In this document: piece after piece, positions 49,402 through 61,275 of the stretch
Layout: the number at the start of each line of letters is the position of its first letter
Numbering within the stretch: position 1 is the stretch's first letter
Source: Dioscorea cayenensis subsp. rotundata
Lineage: Eukaryota; Streptophyta; Magnoliopsida; Dioscoreales; Dioscoreaceae
Length of the DNA: 64,000 bases
Reading direction: 5' to 3'
Assembly: GCF_009730915.1 (NCBI RefSeq)
Contig: NC_052489.1
Coordinates: 30,745,916 to 30,809,915, forward strand
The notes under the pieces: generated by a model
What the model saw: the letters and a program-made list of their open reading frames with translations, nothing else
What the model was told of the DNA's origin: nothing
Database searches by the model: none
Translations under genes and position numbers: made by a program

Positions 49402-51840
49402 CAAAAGAATAAGAGATGAACAGCCTAGACCTTGGGTTTTCACTCGATCAAGCTAAGGTGTCTTTGAAGACTTGAACCTTAACCTTTCATTAGAGTTTCC
49501 AACTGATAGAGATAGTAGTGAACTGAGTTCTTGAACTACAACTCTTTGAATCAGGATTCAACTTTAATGATAATCTTGTGATTGCTCTTGGATAAACGGG
49601 GTTGGCGCGTTATTGGCCATGCGCTCGATATCATTTCATGGAGATTATTAGAGAGTTAGCCCGCTGACTCTCATAGCTACGACCTGACAGCTATCTCCAA
49701 ATAGGTGAGATCTCCAGAGATATTTGTAGTGTAATATCTCGCTTAACTAGCATTTGATCTCATTAAGAGCTATGCTCAACCTTTACACCACTACATGAGA
49801 GCACACGTCATAGGAATGGGGTTAAAATGTACATATCTCAATATGCTGAACGTCTAACAAAGTGAGAACTTTCCCAGATGTCATCTTCAAATCAATCCGT
49901 CCTCTCCCTAACACGTGTGCTACTGGCCAATAACGCGCCAACCCCGTTTATCCAAGAGCAATCACAAGATTATCATTAAAGTTGAATTCTGATTCAAAGA
50001 GTTGTAGTTCAAGAACTCAGTTCACTACTATCTCTATCAGTTGGAAACTCTAATGAAAGGTTAAGGTTCAAGTCTTCAAAGACACCTTAGCTTGATCGAG
50101 TGAAAACCCAAGGTCCAGGCTGTTCATCTCTTATTCTTTTGATCATATAAGATAATCAATCAAAATATATATTGATTATCTTCCCAAAATCTTTGTTGCA
50201 TCTGCTATCATTGTTGGTCGTACTTAGGTTATGAGTGTAGTGGGGGATTGTTGGATGTGGGTCCTGTGGGCCCCACATGTTTTACACTCAAACCTTTAGT
50301 CCCACATTGCCTAGTGGAGAGAGTTGCTAATGAATTCCTTGTTATAAATACATGTCTAGACCATGAACCCAAAACACACTTGTTTGCTTACTTCTTCTCT
50401 TATATTCTCTTTCTTCCGGGTGTGCATGCGTCGAACCGGGTGTGTTTTTTGCGTGCCTGGAAAAACCCAAATATTCTGTTCTCATTCTGTGGTTCTTTCG
50501 CTCGAACCTCGTGGGTGCGCTGGGATATCTCGACGCCCAAACGCGCTAGGGCTACGGGAGTTCTTCCTTCCCGGGTTAGTGTATCCTGCGCTGGAGCGAG
50601 GCTGAAAAATCCTCGCATGAGGGAGGCTAATTCAGTTAGGGCGGTGCTCCGCACGCCTACCCCAGTGGAAATTTCTAACGTTATTTTTGAATTGTTATAT
50701 CACCGTGTTTTTTTGCATAATATAGTTTTACAGTTCTTGTTTATAGTATTTGCATGCTATTCAGCAGTATATTTCCTACACTTACGACTTTATAGGTGCC
50801 AGGCGGGAAGTGTTACAAAGGCGTGCGCCTTTGAGCTTAGGGGCAAGGCTCAAAGCGTGGGCCTAGGCGCGCCTTCATAACATCAACAAATTTCTTTGGT
50901 TATTTTTTACATATTTAATTTAACTTTTAATCTTATCCACACCTTTGATGATTAAAAATAAAAGAGACCCACATACAATCAAAGCCATTTAAAATTAGGG
51001 TGACCAACACACATACAATCAATTTTCTTTAGTGGTGACGGGTGCGCCTAGTGTTAATAGGGCGCGCGCCTGCGCATTGTGCCTAGGCCCCAGGTCCCCT
51101 TGCGCCTAAATGAGCCTTACGCCTATGACAACCTTGCAGTCTAGCAACCAATGCATAAGCCGACCAATCCCTCTTTACTCGCTTATAGATCTATTCTCTA
51201 ATTTCCATTCTATTCCACAACAGATACTTTCCTTTCCAATTCTAGAAGTGTTACACTGTTATCTTATGAAAGTTAGAGCTAGATACATCCTTCTCACAGT
51301 GACTTGCTTTACACGCCAGACACTTGATTCTTGAAAGACTTGAAAGACATTTCAGCTACTTGGCCTATGAGCTAATTTTGATTTCAATGATGCAAAAAAT
51401 AAAATAAAAAAAAATAAAATAATAAAAAAAAATAAAATAATAAAATTGCATACAAGTTCAACATAAAGAACATACACAAATATAAGCCTCAAGGCCACAT
51501 TAATCATTCAATTCTACATCAAATGCCAAAGGGATAAGGAAAAAAAAAACAGAATCATTTGTCCTACTTCAAGATAAAACCCCACAAATACTTTAATCAA
51601 GCTACGAATCCAATGCAACAAAAGTAAATAACAACCGCAATCAAGAATAAAAACATCATACAAGGTAATAGTTTATCTAAACCTGAAAATGGGACGCCGC
51701 ACGGGCGGCAACGGTGAACCCGGGGCAAGAATCCAACGCCGAGATCGAGATGAAACCGGCGGAGTTCTTGAGATTCGAGAAGACCTGGATTGAAGAAAAG
51801 AAGAAATCGGAGGCCGAGAAGAGATGATAACCAACCCCAT
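44073..51840 (-). CDS. Plastid ferroportin-like transporter (IREG3/MAR1 type)
   Basis: A member of the ferroportin (SLC40) family that, in Arabidopsis, is an organelle-envelope carrier tied to iron homeostasis and aminoglycoside entry (MAR1/IREG3). The start at 51840 ([16 protein letters not shown]) gives a Ser/Arg-rich transit peptide without acidic residues; an in-frame Met 21 codons upstream is possible. Exon 1 joins in phase 2 to exon 2 at 48359 across a 3.3-kb intron that carries a hAT element with nested repeats. Later exons encode [79 protein letters not shown] and, last, [20 protein letters not shown] to a stop at 44075-44073. About ten hydrophobic segments fit the family. The frame looks open throughout. 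Confidence 0.9.
48749..49285 (-). mobile_element. Copia-type LTR, left copy (fossil)
   Basis: About 537 bp, beginning TGTTGGATG and ending CCTACA when read on the minus strand, next to a polypurine tract (GTAGTGGGGGAT on that strand). A TATAAATA promoter-like word lies inside. The element is incomplete. Confidence 0.7.
50249..50780 (+). mobile_element. Copia-type LTR, right copy (fossil)
   Basis: About 532 bp, the mirror of the left copy: TGTTGGATG to CCTACA on the plus strand, preceded by the polypurine tract at 50237-50248. The element is incomplete. Confidence 0.7.
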
Positions 51841-51903
51841 GGATGCTTCAAGAACCTCGGACCAACCTCTCCGCCTTCTCTGCTCCCACTCATGCAGCCT
51901 CAA

Positions 51904-54900
51904 ACGATATCGAAGATCAAAAGAGCAAGAAACCTAGGGTTTCCAAAATCTAGGGCAAGGGTTTCAAGCTCTCTCTCTGCCTCTCTCTCACTGTTCGCTC
52001 TCTCGTTATCCGGAGCGCCAACGAAGAAGACGAAGAGAGGAAAGGGGTGAAACTATTTATAAGGAGGTCACTAGTGTGAGTTCCGAGGGAAATTGAACCG
52101 TTGGATTGAAATCTGACGGTCTGGATGAGAAAATGAGATCTGGTGAGAAGACTTGATTTGGTGTCTAATTTAGGGCCAGTAGATGGCGAGTGTCTTGGAT
52201 TCGAGTTGATTGTTGTTAGATGTTCCTTGCGAACACACTAGACTAACCTACTCCACCAATCAGCAGTCTCCATCTGTGAAGTGTGGCTGGACTCTTATTC
52301 CACGTGTTTCGCATTGTGTTGATGAGACACTCTGGACAATGTCTACTCGTAATTTTTATCTTTCACTTCAACGACTAATTATAAAAAATCTAAGTTTTGT
52401 TGTGACCAACTGCTAAGTATTATATATAAAAGGGGAAAATCACCATTGTTAATGCTATTTAAGGATGCTTGATGGTAAGTGTTAGATGACATGGAGAAAT
52501 GGATAAAATTACAGTTATCTACTATTACTATTAGATACTGTTTAATATTGTATATAAATTAGTTATTAGATGCAAATCTAATAACTACTTTGAGGCATCT
52601 TTATATTTCAAATTTAGGTAGGACATGCCTTTTATATATATATATATAAAAGTAATTTTTTTTTTTTCCTTATCAAAGTTTTTTTTTTCCAACATTTGGA
52701 ATTAGTTAAGCATACGCATATATGTTTTTTTTGGCATGTCAAACAAATGATCGTACATGGCAAATGACAATCCATCTGTGCATTCTCGTCCAGTTGACAT
52801 TGAATTTGATTGACGTGAAAGATTGAGTTACAAGTCTGCTTTTACACCTTAGAGACCTTTGGCACTACTGCGTTCAATGTGTTTTTTTAATTTGAACAAT
52901 AAAAGGCATGCATGCCAAATCATACATGATAGGGTAATACACTAATACTAATAGACATCCTAAACCACAAATCCTTTGGTTATATATATATATATATATA
53001 TATGACCACCTATCTAAGAAAGTTTTTAGATTTCAAATCTATAGACGGCCACAGTAGCTGTTGGATCATCATCCAATGGTAAAAATTCATTCATTAGCAG
53101 TATTAAATAATATTTAATAGTATTACACAGTGATTGTGAATAGTGCATTTTACAATATCCATATAAATAATAGTTATTGGATGTCTAACAGCTATAAGCA
53201 AATTAACATTTCTAATGAACAATTGTCTTGATACTTGTACATGATTTAAACCCTATATATTAATTTAGATTATTTTGGTAAATTTCATGCATATTATTCA
53301 CTTAATTTTTTATATTTCCAGACTCAAATCTTCATCATTAGCGTATACTGTATAGACCTAGTTTTTAATAACAGCAAAAGTTTTAACTCCTTGAGACACA
53401 AAATATACTTGCAATAACTGTAGAATTTAATGTTGCTCAATTTATTGTTTTTTTTATTTTAACATCAATTTGATTTCAATTATATTTAAATAGTTCTAAA
53501 AAGATAAAAAATGATATTTATAATCAGTATCTCATTCATTCTAACAAAGTCCGATATATTATAATACATTCCATAATTTAGATAAATTTCACTGCTACCG
53601 AATTTCCCATTTTTTATTGTATCATTAACCAATAACCAAATTATGTTGCTTTTTTTTTCTTCTAATTTTCACCACATATTTAATAATTTAGTTATATCAA
53701 AACTTTATATATTAATTATATGATGATGAATTAGTACTTACTTTGTTATTAAACTCTTTATGGAAATCCTCAACTTCATTTATTCAAATGGTGAAACCCA
53801 CTTCCACTAGATTTTTTTTTAATAAAAACTAAATAAATCACATATCAGGAACATGCACAAATATGAGATCAATCTCTTAACACATTTAATCTTCATCATA
53901 TGTGAGTTGAGATTTAAATCCATATTTTCAATAAAACATAAATAACCTACACAAAAAATTCAATATCAATAGACTAAAAGTCGTTGGCCATCTTTATTGA
54001 TTTAAAATTGTATCATGTAATGTTGTTGTTTCTCTCTTGATAATTCTCCATCTTTGCATTATGTTGTACATATAAACTCACATGTTAAAACGTTTGTTTT
54101 TTTTTTTATTAATTGTATTATTATATATGATGGTACTTTGGTTGATTGCTTGGTAAAGTTAAAGTCTAACCATAAAAATTAAATTGATACAACTAGAGAT
54201 TTATGTACTGTTATTTTGTATAAAAGTGCCTTGATATGTACTAGTCTTTTAGATAAGAGAGAGTTGAGAATGGCTCACACACATACACATACATAAATGG
54301 CAAATTTATTGATTTAATCAATGATAAAAAAGAAAAAAAAAACTAACCAAGTTTTTAGGTCGGATGCATAAAACATTAAAATTAATAAAGGCATTGCTCT
54401 TTTTAGTTTGATTGCATAAAATGTTATATATAAATCGTGGAATATCTAGTTAATTGCAATCATTCCATATTTTGAATTTGTTGAACCTTTGGTAAATTTT
54501 CCATATTTGATCAACCAATTATCAAATTATGATGGTTTCTCGATTTTCTAATTAGAACAAATTTTTTTTCCCACGATAATAAGTAGTTAGGAGAGGGATT
54601 CAGGTTACGGTTCAGATTAAATCCAAATCAATTGGTTTATAATTACCCAAATAACAATTTAAACATATTTTTAAATTTTATTATGATGGGATGATGTTAA
54701 CAAACTAGGCAGTAAATACTATAATTATTATTAATATTTGACAAAGTGAACAAGCTACATATTAGAGATTTCCCTGAATTTTTTAAATATTTCATGTGCC
54801 CTCATTCTAAGCAATAGTCACGTGTTAGTGATATCTACATATTTTTTTTTTTTTAATATTTTATGTGTTTTGACATTGTTAGGCAGTGGGAATTTAACTT

Positions 54901-54908
54901 CACTCTCA

Positions 54909-54941
<33 letters not shown>

Positions 54942-55386
54942 GACTATGGTTCTAATAGATTAAGGTGTTATTAGCTTATAATTAATTTTCAACATCTTCT
55001 CTATCTATGTGTATGATTTTTTTCATAATTTGAAGTTTTTTGTGTAAATAAATTTATGTGTTTTTATTTTATTATCAGCCCATTATCCTTTCAAATATGA
55101 TGACAAACCCATGTATTGTTTAATTAATTTTTCAATTAGTCCTTAGAATAGTTTGTTGATAGTTTTGCCGACATATCTGCATTTTCGTAGCAACATGAAT
55201 ACTTAATTACTTGATGTTGATAAACATGCTTATTTATTTATTTTTTTATAATTCAAACTTGATAAATTTGGGATTGGTCATGTCCATGTACATATAGTAT
55301 GAAAGTGATAAAAGTTTATCCTCACTGACTTTTTAAAGTAAGTTTTGGTCCCTGCCAACCTTTTCTATGCTATTACTTTTTAAACT

Positions 55387-55426
<40 letters not shown>

Positions 55427-55890
55427 TAAAATTTTGTCACCAGAGTTATTTGTGGTTCTAATGACATGGCAAATTCAAGTCAAACCGGAGAATTGTGATG
55501 TGTTTTGAATTTTTTTTATGAAATGACTTAATTAATAACCAAATTTATTTTTTGAAAAATTCAATCTGAACAAATTATTTTTTTGTAAAGTTTATAATTG
55601 ATTGGTCTATTTTTCACATTGTAATTTAGATTGAACCATCGGTTTAGTTTTGAGCTATATATAATTATAAATTCAGGGTTATATAATTTTTTTTTATAAT
55701 TTAATAAAAACACAAAAATGATATCCCTGCCAATGGACATATATAAGTTAAATTGACGAAACTATATAAATACTCTAATTTTTTAGTTGTTTGCTTATTA
55801 TTTTTTTCTTCTATTAATCTCAGTGTGCACACCACTAATAATATGTTTATATATATATTTTTTTATGAAAAAAAATAAATACATATATTT
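51904..55890. other. Gene-poor AT-rich spacer
   Basis: After the ferroportin-like promoter (CT-rich leader to about 52050) there is almost 4 kb of AT-rich DNA without a recognisable gene. It contains TA microsatellites (about 52981-53002 and 54909-54938), ATT repeats (55389-55430), and two loosely similar blocks around 52500-52600 and 53040-53200 with TAGATACTGTTTAATA/TTAGATG words that may be remnants of one repeat family. Confidence 0.5.
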
Positions 55891-55891
55891 T

Positions 55892-56168
55892 AGGTATAAT
55901 CACTAAAATAGTCCATGTACTTTTCTCTCTCTTTCTTTTTGGTCCTTCTATTTATAAATGCTCCCAACTAGTCCCTCTATTTTTAAAAATGCGCTCACTT
56001 AGTCCCTCTTGTTGGACCATTTTTAAAAATAGAGGGACTAGTTTGGAGCATTTCTAACTAAGTGGGCACATTTTCAAAAGTAGAGGGACTAGTATGGAGC
56101 ATTTATAAATAGAAGGACCAAAAAAAAAGAGAGAGAAAAGTAGAGGAACCAATTAGGGTATTATACCT
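55892..56168. mobile_element. Fold-back MITE
   Basis: A 277-bp, nearly complete palindrome. AGGTATAAT at the left matches ATTATACCT at the right, and the inner parts pair along their whole length (CTTTTCTCTCTCTTTCTTTTTGG with the mirrored run; GTCCTTCTATTTATAAATGC with GCATTTATAAATAGAAGGAC). Only the loop around GTCCCTCTTGTTGGACC is unpaired. There is no coding capacity. The superfamily is uncertain because no clear target duplication is seen beyond A/T. Confidence 0.8.
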
Positions 56169-56424
56169 ACATTTTAAAACATTTATTATCATCACAGTAA
56201 AAACAATAACCAAAAACAAATAAATTTATACAATTAAAATAAATCAAAATTAACCAAATCTTAATCGTTTGTCATGTCACGGTGGGATTAACAGTTAGAG
56301 GCATTAATCAATCATGAATTAAATCTGAAAACTCATTTTCAAAAGGTACACAACCTTGAAAATATAAACAGTAACACTGTTTATTAGTACGTCTGCCATG
56401 TCTCACCGACAATGGACTAAAGTG

Positions 56425-57183
56425 CCCTCTCAATACAACACCCAATGAACCACCCAAAAATAAATAAATAAATAAATAAAAAAAAAATTCAGACAAAGCT
56501 ACTGCCATGCCACCCCCCACTTAAATAACTAGATAAATACATAAATAAATAAAAGATAGGGTGAAGAAAATGACGTCATAATATTATATTTATTTAATTT
56601 TTCAGGTCATAGATGTCCATTCATAATCTTATTAATAACTTATTATTATATCATTCTTGTCTCTGAATCAACATTAGATTTAATACAATTGACCTATAAA
56701 AGACAATTTGTTTTGTAATTATGTGAAAATATTATTAAAAATCAGTTAGTAATCTAAATATATTATCATATTTTTATAATGTAATATTAATAATATAAAA
56801 AATAATATAAATTATTAATAATAAAATATTATTAAATAAGTTGATAATGATATAATCACTAAAATTGATATCCATCTAAATTATCATGATGCCAATCCGA
56901 TATGATTTTTTTAATTTTACCCTCGCAATGCAACACCCAACAAACCACAACCCAAAAAAAATTCAGACAAGCTGCTGCTGCCATGCTACCCCTACTTAAA
57001 TAAATAAATAAATAAATAAATAAAAAGATAGGGTGAAAAAATAATGTAATAATATCATAATTATTTAATTTTTAAGGTCAAAGATGTCCATTCATAATGT
57101 TAATTTAATAATAGCTTCTTATTATATCATCCTTATCTTTGTGAAGCAGCAATATATTGAATGCAGTTGAACTATAAAGTCTA
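56425..57183. repeat. Direct segmental duplication, about 280-bp units 495 bp apart
   Basis: Unit A (56425-56708) and unit B (56920-57183) share CCTC-CAAT-CAACACCCAA, AATTCAGACAA, GCCATGC, AGATAGGGTGAA and GATGTCCATTCATAAT in the same order, each with an AAAT tetranucleotide run in the middle. They differ by many changes, so they are old. Confidence 0.75.
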
Positions 57184-57303
57184 ATTAAACCTAATTGTGT
57201 GGTTGTTCCCTTGTATGTGGCCACACTTGTTATTTTATGTCAAGCTTTAATCCAGTTTAGACTTCAAAGCTGGATGAAAAACTAATAAAATATAATAATT
57301 ATT

Positions 57304-57491
57304 ATTTTTTAAAAAAAAAAACGACAAGCGCCGGAACCCATAGATGAACACGTAGGAAAGCAGCTCTTACCACCGAACCGTGCTCTCACCTTGCGCGAAA
57401 TGAAGATCGAACTCGGGGAGCCACGCTCGACACTCGATACGAATACCCTATGCAAGGGACTCGATGCCAATAGACCAAATGGTCATTTGGT
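57304..57491 (-). mobile_element. tRNA-derived SINE
   Basis: Read on the minus strand: box A-like TGGTCTATTGGC near the 5' end, box B-like GAGTTCGATCTTC about 70 bases on, a body with GGTTCGGTGGTAAGAGCTGC, and a 3' end GGCGCTTGTCGT followed by a T run. Near-identical flanks, AAAATATAATAATTATT (57287-57303) and AAAATATAATTATTT (about 57493-57507), look like the target duplication. GCGCTTGTCGT resembles the 3' end of the SINE at 4153-4346. Confidence 0.65.
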
Positions 57492-58603
57492 GAAAATATA
57501 ATTATTTAAGTGCATGTGTGTTGTTATTGTTTGTAATATTTTTTCCTGAAATATTTCATTAGAGAAAAATAATCATATACTTTACTATTTTCCCATCTTA
57601 TTTGTTTTGAGATTAATTAAAATTGACTACATATTCTTGGTTTACTCATTTATAATTTAAGATTTGAAGATAGTTAAATAACTAATGCGTTCTGTAATGA
57701 TTATTAAATATGATTTTAATATTTTTTAAATATTCTAAATATTAGTAAAAATTCTCCTCTGACAAAATCTGATTGAAGACCCTGATGAAACTCGGGATTA
57801 AGTGAGCAATTCTTTTTAGTAGTTATTTTTTTAATAAAATCTTGATATTCTTTTATGCATTTTTTTTAGTAGAAATTGCCAAAAAAACCCTTTAAGTTTG
57901 TAAAATTACCAAAAACACCCCGTTAGTTTTGCAATCCCCAAAATCCCTCTCCTTTTAAACTACTATGTTTTTCAAACCCCCAAACCCACGTAGCGGATGT
58001 GAGCGGAGTGAGTTTCAAATTTTTGGACGAAAATGCCCTTGCATGGGGAGTCGTGGGCTGCCCGACCATCTCGGCGATTTGACGGGAAGTGGGGGTTTTC
58101 CGTAGCGTAATTCGAGAGGCAATTTATTGGAGCCGTTTACTTGCTTTTTTTCTCAACTCACGTCTTGACTTTTCCATTTCCAAAAGCTGTCTCCGAAGTT
58201 GTCTCTACCGTGAAACCTCCTGTAATTGGCATTTCATCGACTTTTTCCCTTTCCACCGTGATCTCGAAGGAGAAGTCCCCAGCGTAACTAGTTGGCATTT
58301 CATCGGGTTCTGCAATCTAAGGTATTGAGTATGGTTTTTATGTTAGCTGCTCTGCATTACTGAAAGATTTTTTTCGGTTTTGTTTTGTGCTCTGTTTTTG
58401 TTGGGAGATATTGAAAGTCTGCAGGGGGATTTCTCGGATGGGGTTTTTGTTAGTCTGCGAGGGAGATTTCTCGGTGGGGTTTTTGTTTTGTTTTGCGTTT
58501 TTCGTATGTATACACTATCGAATTAGTTTTTTTCGATTGTTATGATTTGTGTAATATTTATAATGTACATTTCCGTTTCGTTTGATATGGTTGCGATTTT
58601 ACA

Positions 58604-58775
58604 AATGAGGGTTGGCGTTTAAGAAATGAGATGTTCTGATTTAACATTTGTTGTCTCTGTTTAAGTATTCTCGTCTACTGTTTAACAAAAATGGGTCTCC
58701 GTGTAACATTTTATATCTACGTTTAATAAGCGAGAGTTCTAGTTTAAAACCTTATATTTCAGCTTAAACTTTTTG
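58604..58775 (+). repeat. GTTTAA-motif tract 1
   Basis: Non-coding tract before the first Ulp1-like block, with CGTTTAAG, TGTTTAAG, TGTTTAAC, CGTTTAAT and AGTTTAAA spaced by about 20-35 bases on the plus strand. Confidence 0.7.
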
Positions 58776-59654
58776 TCGATATTGCATGTTGAATGTGTTG
58801 TTATTATCGCGAGGCTTGTGATTATGGCGGTCGACCTAGTTAATGGAGGATGCTATTTGGCACGGTAGTGGAGACTTTAGTGAATTGAAAAAAATAACAT
58901 GACCCCTCGACACTGGGGAGATTATTCGGCGGACACCGTTTGCGCGTTCATTTGAGCTAGAAGCCATATACCAGAGAGGGCCCTTCTTGATTCTCTTTTT
59001 GCAAAGATGCGATGGTCGCACCAATAAATTCGGGATCGGGGAAAAGCTGCTGAGTTTCGAGACCTCAAGATGTGGCCCTCGTTCTTGAGTCGCGTTGCGA
59101 TGGCGGCGCGGTGGTCTTTCAGAAGAAGAAAACCGGTCGGCGTTCGAAGGGCGGTATCTATCGAAAGACCTCACGAGAGACACGGGAGACTCCATCAAGA
59201 GCACTGCGGTGCGACTTGTTCGACAGAGGGAGAAGAAGATAATTTTGTCAAACTCGATGGTGTACCTCATGGGGACGAGTCCTCTTCCCAAATACATCAT
59301 GCTCGGTTCGAGCTGGATCGTTGATTACGTCGATGATCTACCGGCCGTGGGGCGATCACGCGTAGGGCGCGGCGACCTCGAGTGGCTTATGGAGGATATT
59401 CCATAGGCTGGCCCGAGGGTGCAAGATAGATGCTGTCGGGAAGAAGACCAACACGAGGTACATTAAGAGTTGCTCGGTCGCGCTTAACGTCCGGTTTCTA
59501 GGTGGCCGGAGCGGGGAAGAAAGTCCGTTTCGGCAAGATCCCAAGGATCTTTGTGTTACGGTGAAAGTACTTACAGGGAAGCAGCGACGGTAGAAAGCGA
59601 GCTTGTCATCGCTCGATGGAAAAAGAGGTAATAAATCATGGACGATGTTTAACA

Positions 59655-59825
59655 TAAGTCTTTAATGTTTAAACATTTTTATTTAGCGTTTAACTTTAGT
59701 ATTTACCGTTTAAAAACTTATTACATACTTGGTTTAAATATTTTTGTTCTCCGTTTAATTATATTCTATAACGTTTAAATATATAAACACTATGTTTAAA
59801 TATAGTTTTTTTATAGTTTAAAAAT
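59655..59825 (+). repeat. GTTTAA-motif tract 2
   Basis: TGTTTAAA, CGTTTAAC, CGTTTAAA, GGTTTAAA, CGTTTAAT, CGTTTAAA, TGTTTAAA and AGTTTAAA at spacings of about 15-30 bases on the plus strand, starting just after a GTAATAAA donor-like site (59629). Confidence 0.8.
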
Positions 59826-61084
59826 GAATGATTTATTTGAAATTGTTTGGTTTTACATATGTTACTTTCTGAGATGGTTCCGTGAATCTTTGAAAAAGAA
59901 ATATTTGTTGGGGCCAACCGAGCGAATGGATGCCATTGCTCGGGAACCACTTGCTCGAAGGCGGGATGAGAGGGCGGCCTCTCATCGTTCGTGCTGGGCG
60001 CCGTTCTCCTACTTCGACCCCACCCGCAGCGCGCATTCCTCGGCCAGGAGAAGCCACGCCCCTACCCGCGATTGCAGACAACCCCCTACCACGACAGCGA
60101 CGGTCCCCCGATTGTGGCGGCCACAGACCATGGCGGCTCCTCCGGCCGTGGCGAGACCCACCGGTGACGTTAGGCGAAGATGTCGCGCAACTCTTATCGC
60201 GAGCGTGCCGAGATATTGATGACCGGAGTTTCCTTAGCTATCGCTCGTGTTGGAGGCGGAAGGGCGTTCACGGCCAGCTGCGCCGTCCCTCGAAAAAGCT
60301 GAGCACCGGGGACGAGCGAGGCGTCGGGATTTGGCGGCAGACGACATCGTCGGGAAGGTCGTTTCAAAGGCGGCCACATTCGAAGAGACTTGCGAAAAGA
60401 GGAGAACAATCGTCTCTGTCTCCACCGCAGGCTGACGATGAAACAATAGCAACACCATCGGCGGCTGATGCTGTTGTTGAGAAGGACATCGTAGATGATG
60501 TGGCCGTTGCCTGTTGTTGAGAAAAGTCGTTGACTCTCTTCTCGATGAAATCCTCGACCGGTGGAGCCAGTTTGCGAGATGCGGCGTCAAGATGGACACA
60601 ATCCCTGAAGATCAAGAACAAGTTAAGGGTGTGTCTCCAAATGTTGTTGTTGTCATGGCCATGGTTGAGAAGATCGTCGAATCCGTTGCCGTGACCGTGG
60701 CCGTGGCCGAAAGCGATCAGCATGACCCAGCGGGGACACAATCCCACCACAACAAGAACCATGTAAAGATGTATACGTGGTTGATCGTTTGTCGCCGTCG
60801 TCCCGCGATCGAGCCGGACACAATCCCACAACAAGAACAACCATGTAAGGATGTGCTGCGGGTTGATCTTTGTCGCCATCGTCCCCGCATCGAAGGAAGA
60901 TGCTTTGCTGAAGATCCGGCCGAAAGCAGCGAGAGAGATGATCGAGGCGATCAAAAAGTGGACCGAGACGGCTCGAGCTTTTTATTCGAAGAAGAAGAAA
61001 TGGGTTGGCTCGAGTCGTCTTAACAAATCTGGCGAGGAGTTGATGAGGATCTTCCTCAGCTGCTTCTATGGACGGGTAAGTGTA

Positions 61085-61275
61085 AAGTTTTTATGATATT
61101 GTTTAAAGGTTTTATTATAGTGTTTAACTATTACCGAATAGTGTTTAATACCTTTATGTTATCATTTAATTTGTCTACTTAAACGTTTAATTATATATAA
61201 TATCATGTAACAATTGATAATATCATTTAAATATTTACAATATGGTCTTATTATATCTCATTATCGTTTAATCTC
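61085..61275 (+). repeat. GTTTAA-motif tract 3 (inside a clear intron)
   Basis: TGTTTAAA, TGTTTAAC, TGTTTAAT, CGTTTAAT, CGTTTAAT and related ATTTAA words between donor GGTAAGTGT and acceptor TCTCGACAG. This shows that these tracts are introns of the element's gene. Confidence 0.8.

Larger units (their letters stand above)
48643..50884. mobile_element. Large inverted repeat built on a Copia-type LTR element fossil
   Basis: Two arms of about 0.97 kb (48643-49619 and 49924-50884) are reverse complements of each other, around a spacer of about 300 bp. Each arm holds one LTR, a polypurine tract and some adjacent internal sequence; the LTRs face outward. About 105 bp of flanking sequence beyond each LTR is also mirrored. 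There is no intact gene content. By eye the arms are over 90% alike, so the mirror duplication is fairly young. It is a broken, incomplete fossil. Confidence 0.8.
48575..51138. mobile_element. hAT-family element in intron 1 of the ferroportin-like gene
   Basis: Ends TAGTTGTCAAGGCG and, on the other strand, TGCAAGGTTGTCATAGGCG share the core TTGTCA-AGGCG. A perfect 8-bp target site duplication GTCTAGCA lies at 48567-48574 and 51139-51146. The ends resemble those of the hAT at 39223-40792, so both belong to one family. Most of the interior is not hAT sequence but a mirrored Copia-like fossil (48643-50884). Confidence 0.85.

Noticed and set aside
50248-50880. A 210-codon plus-strand open frame and its mirror near 49068-49286
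   Set aside because: Both lie in the LTRs of the Copia-type fossil, which do not encode protein; the open frame is incidental.
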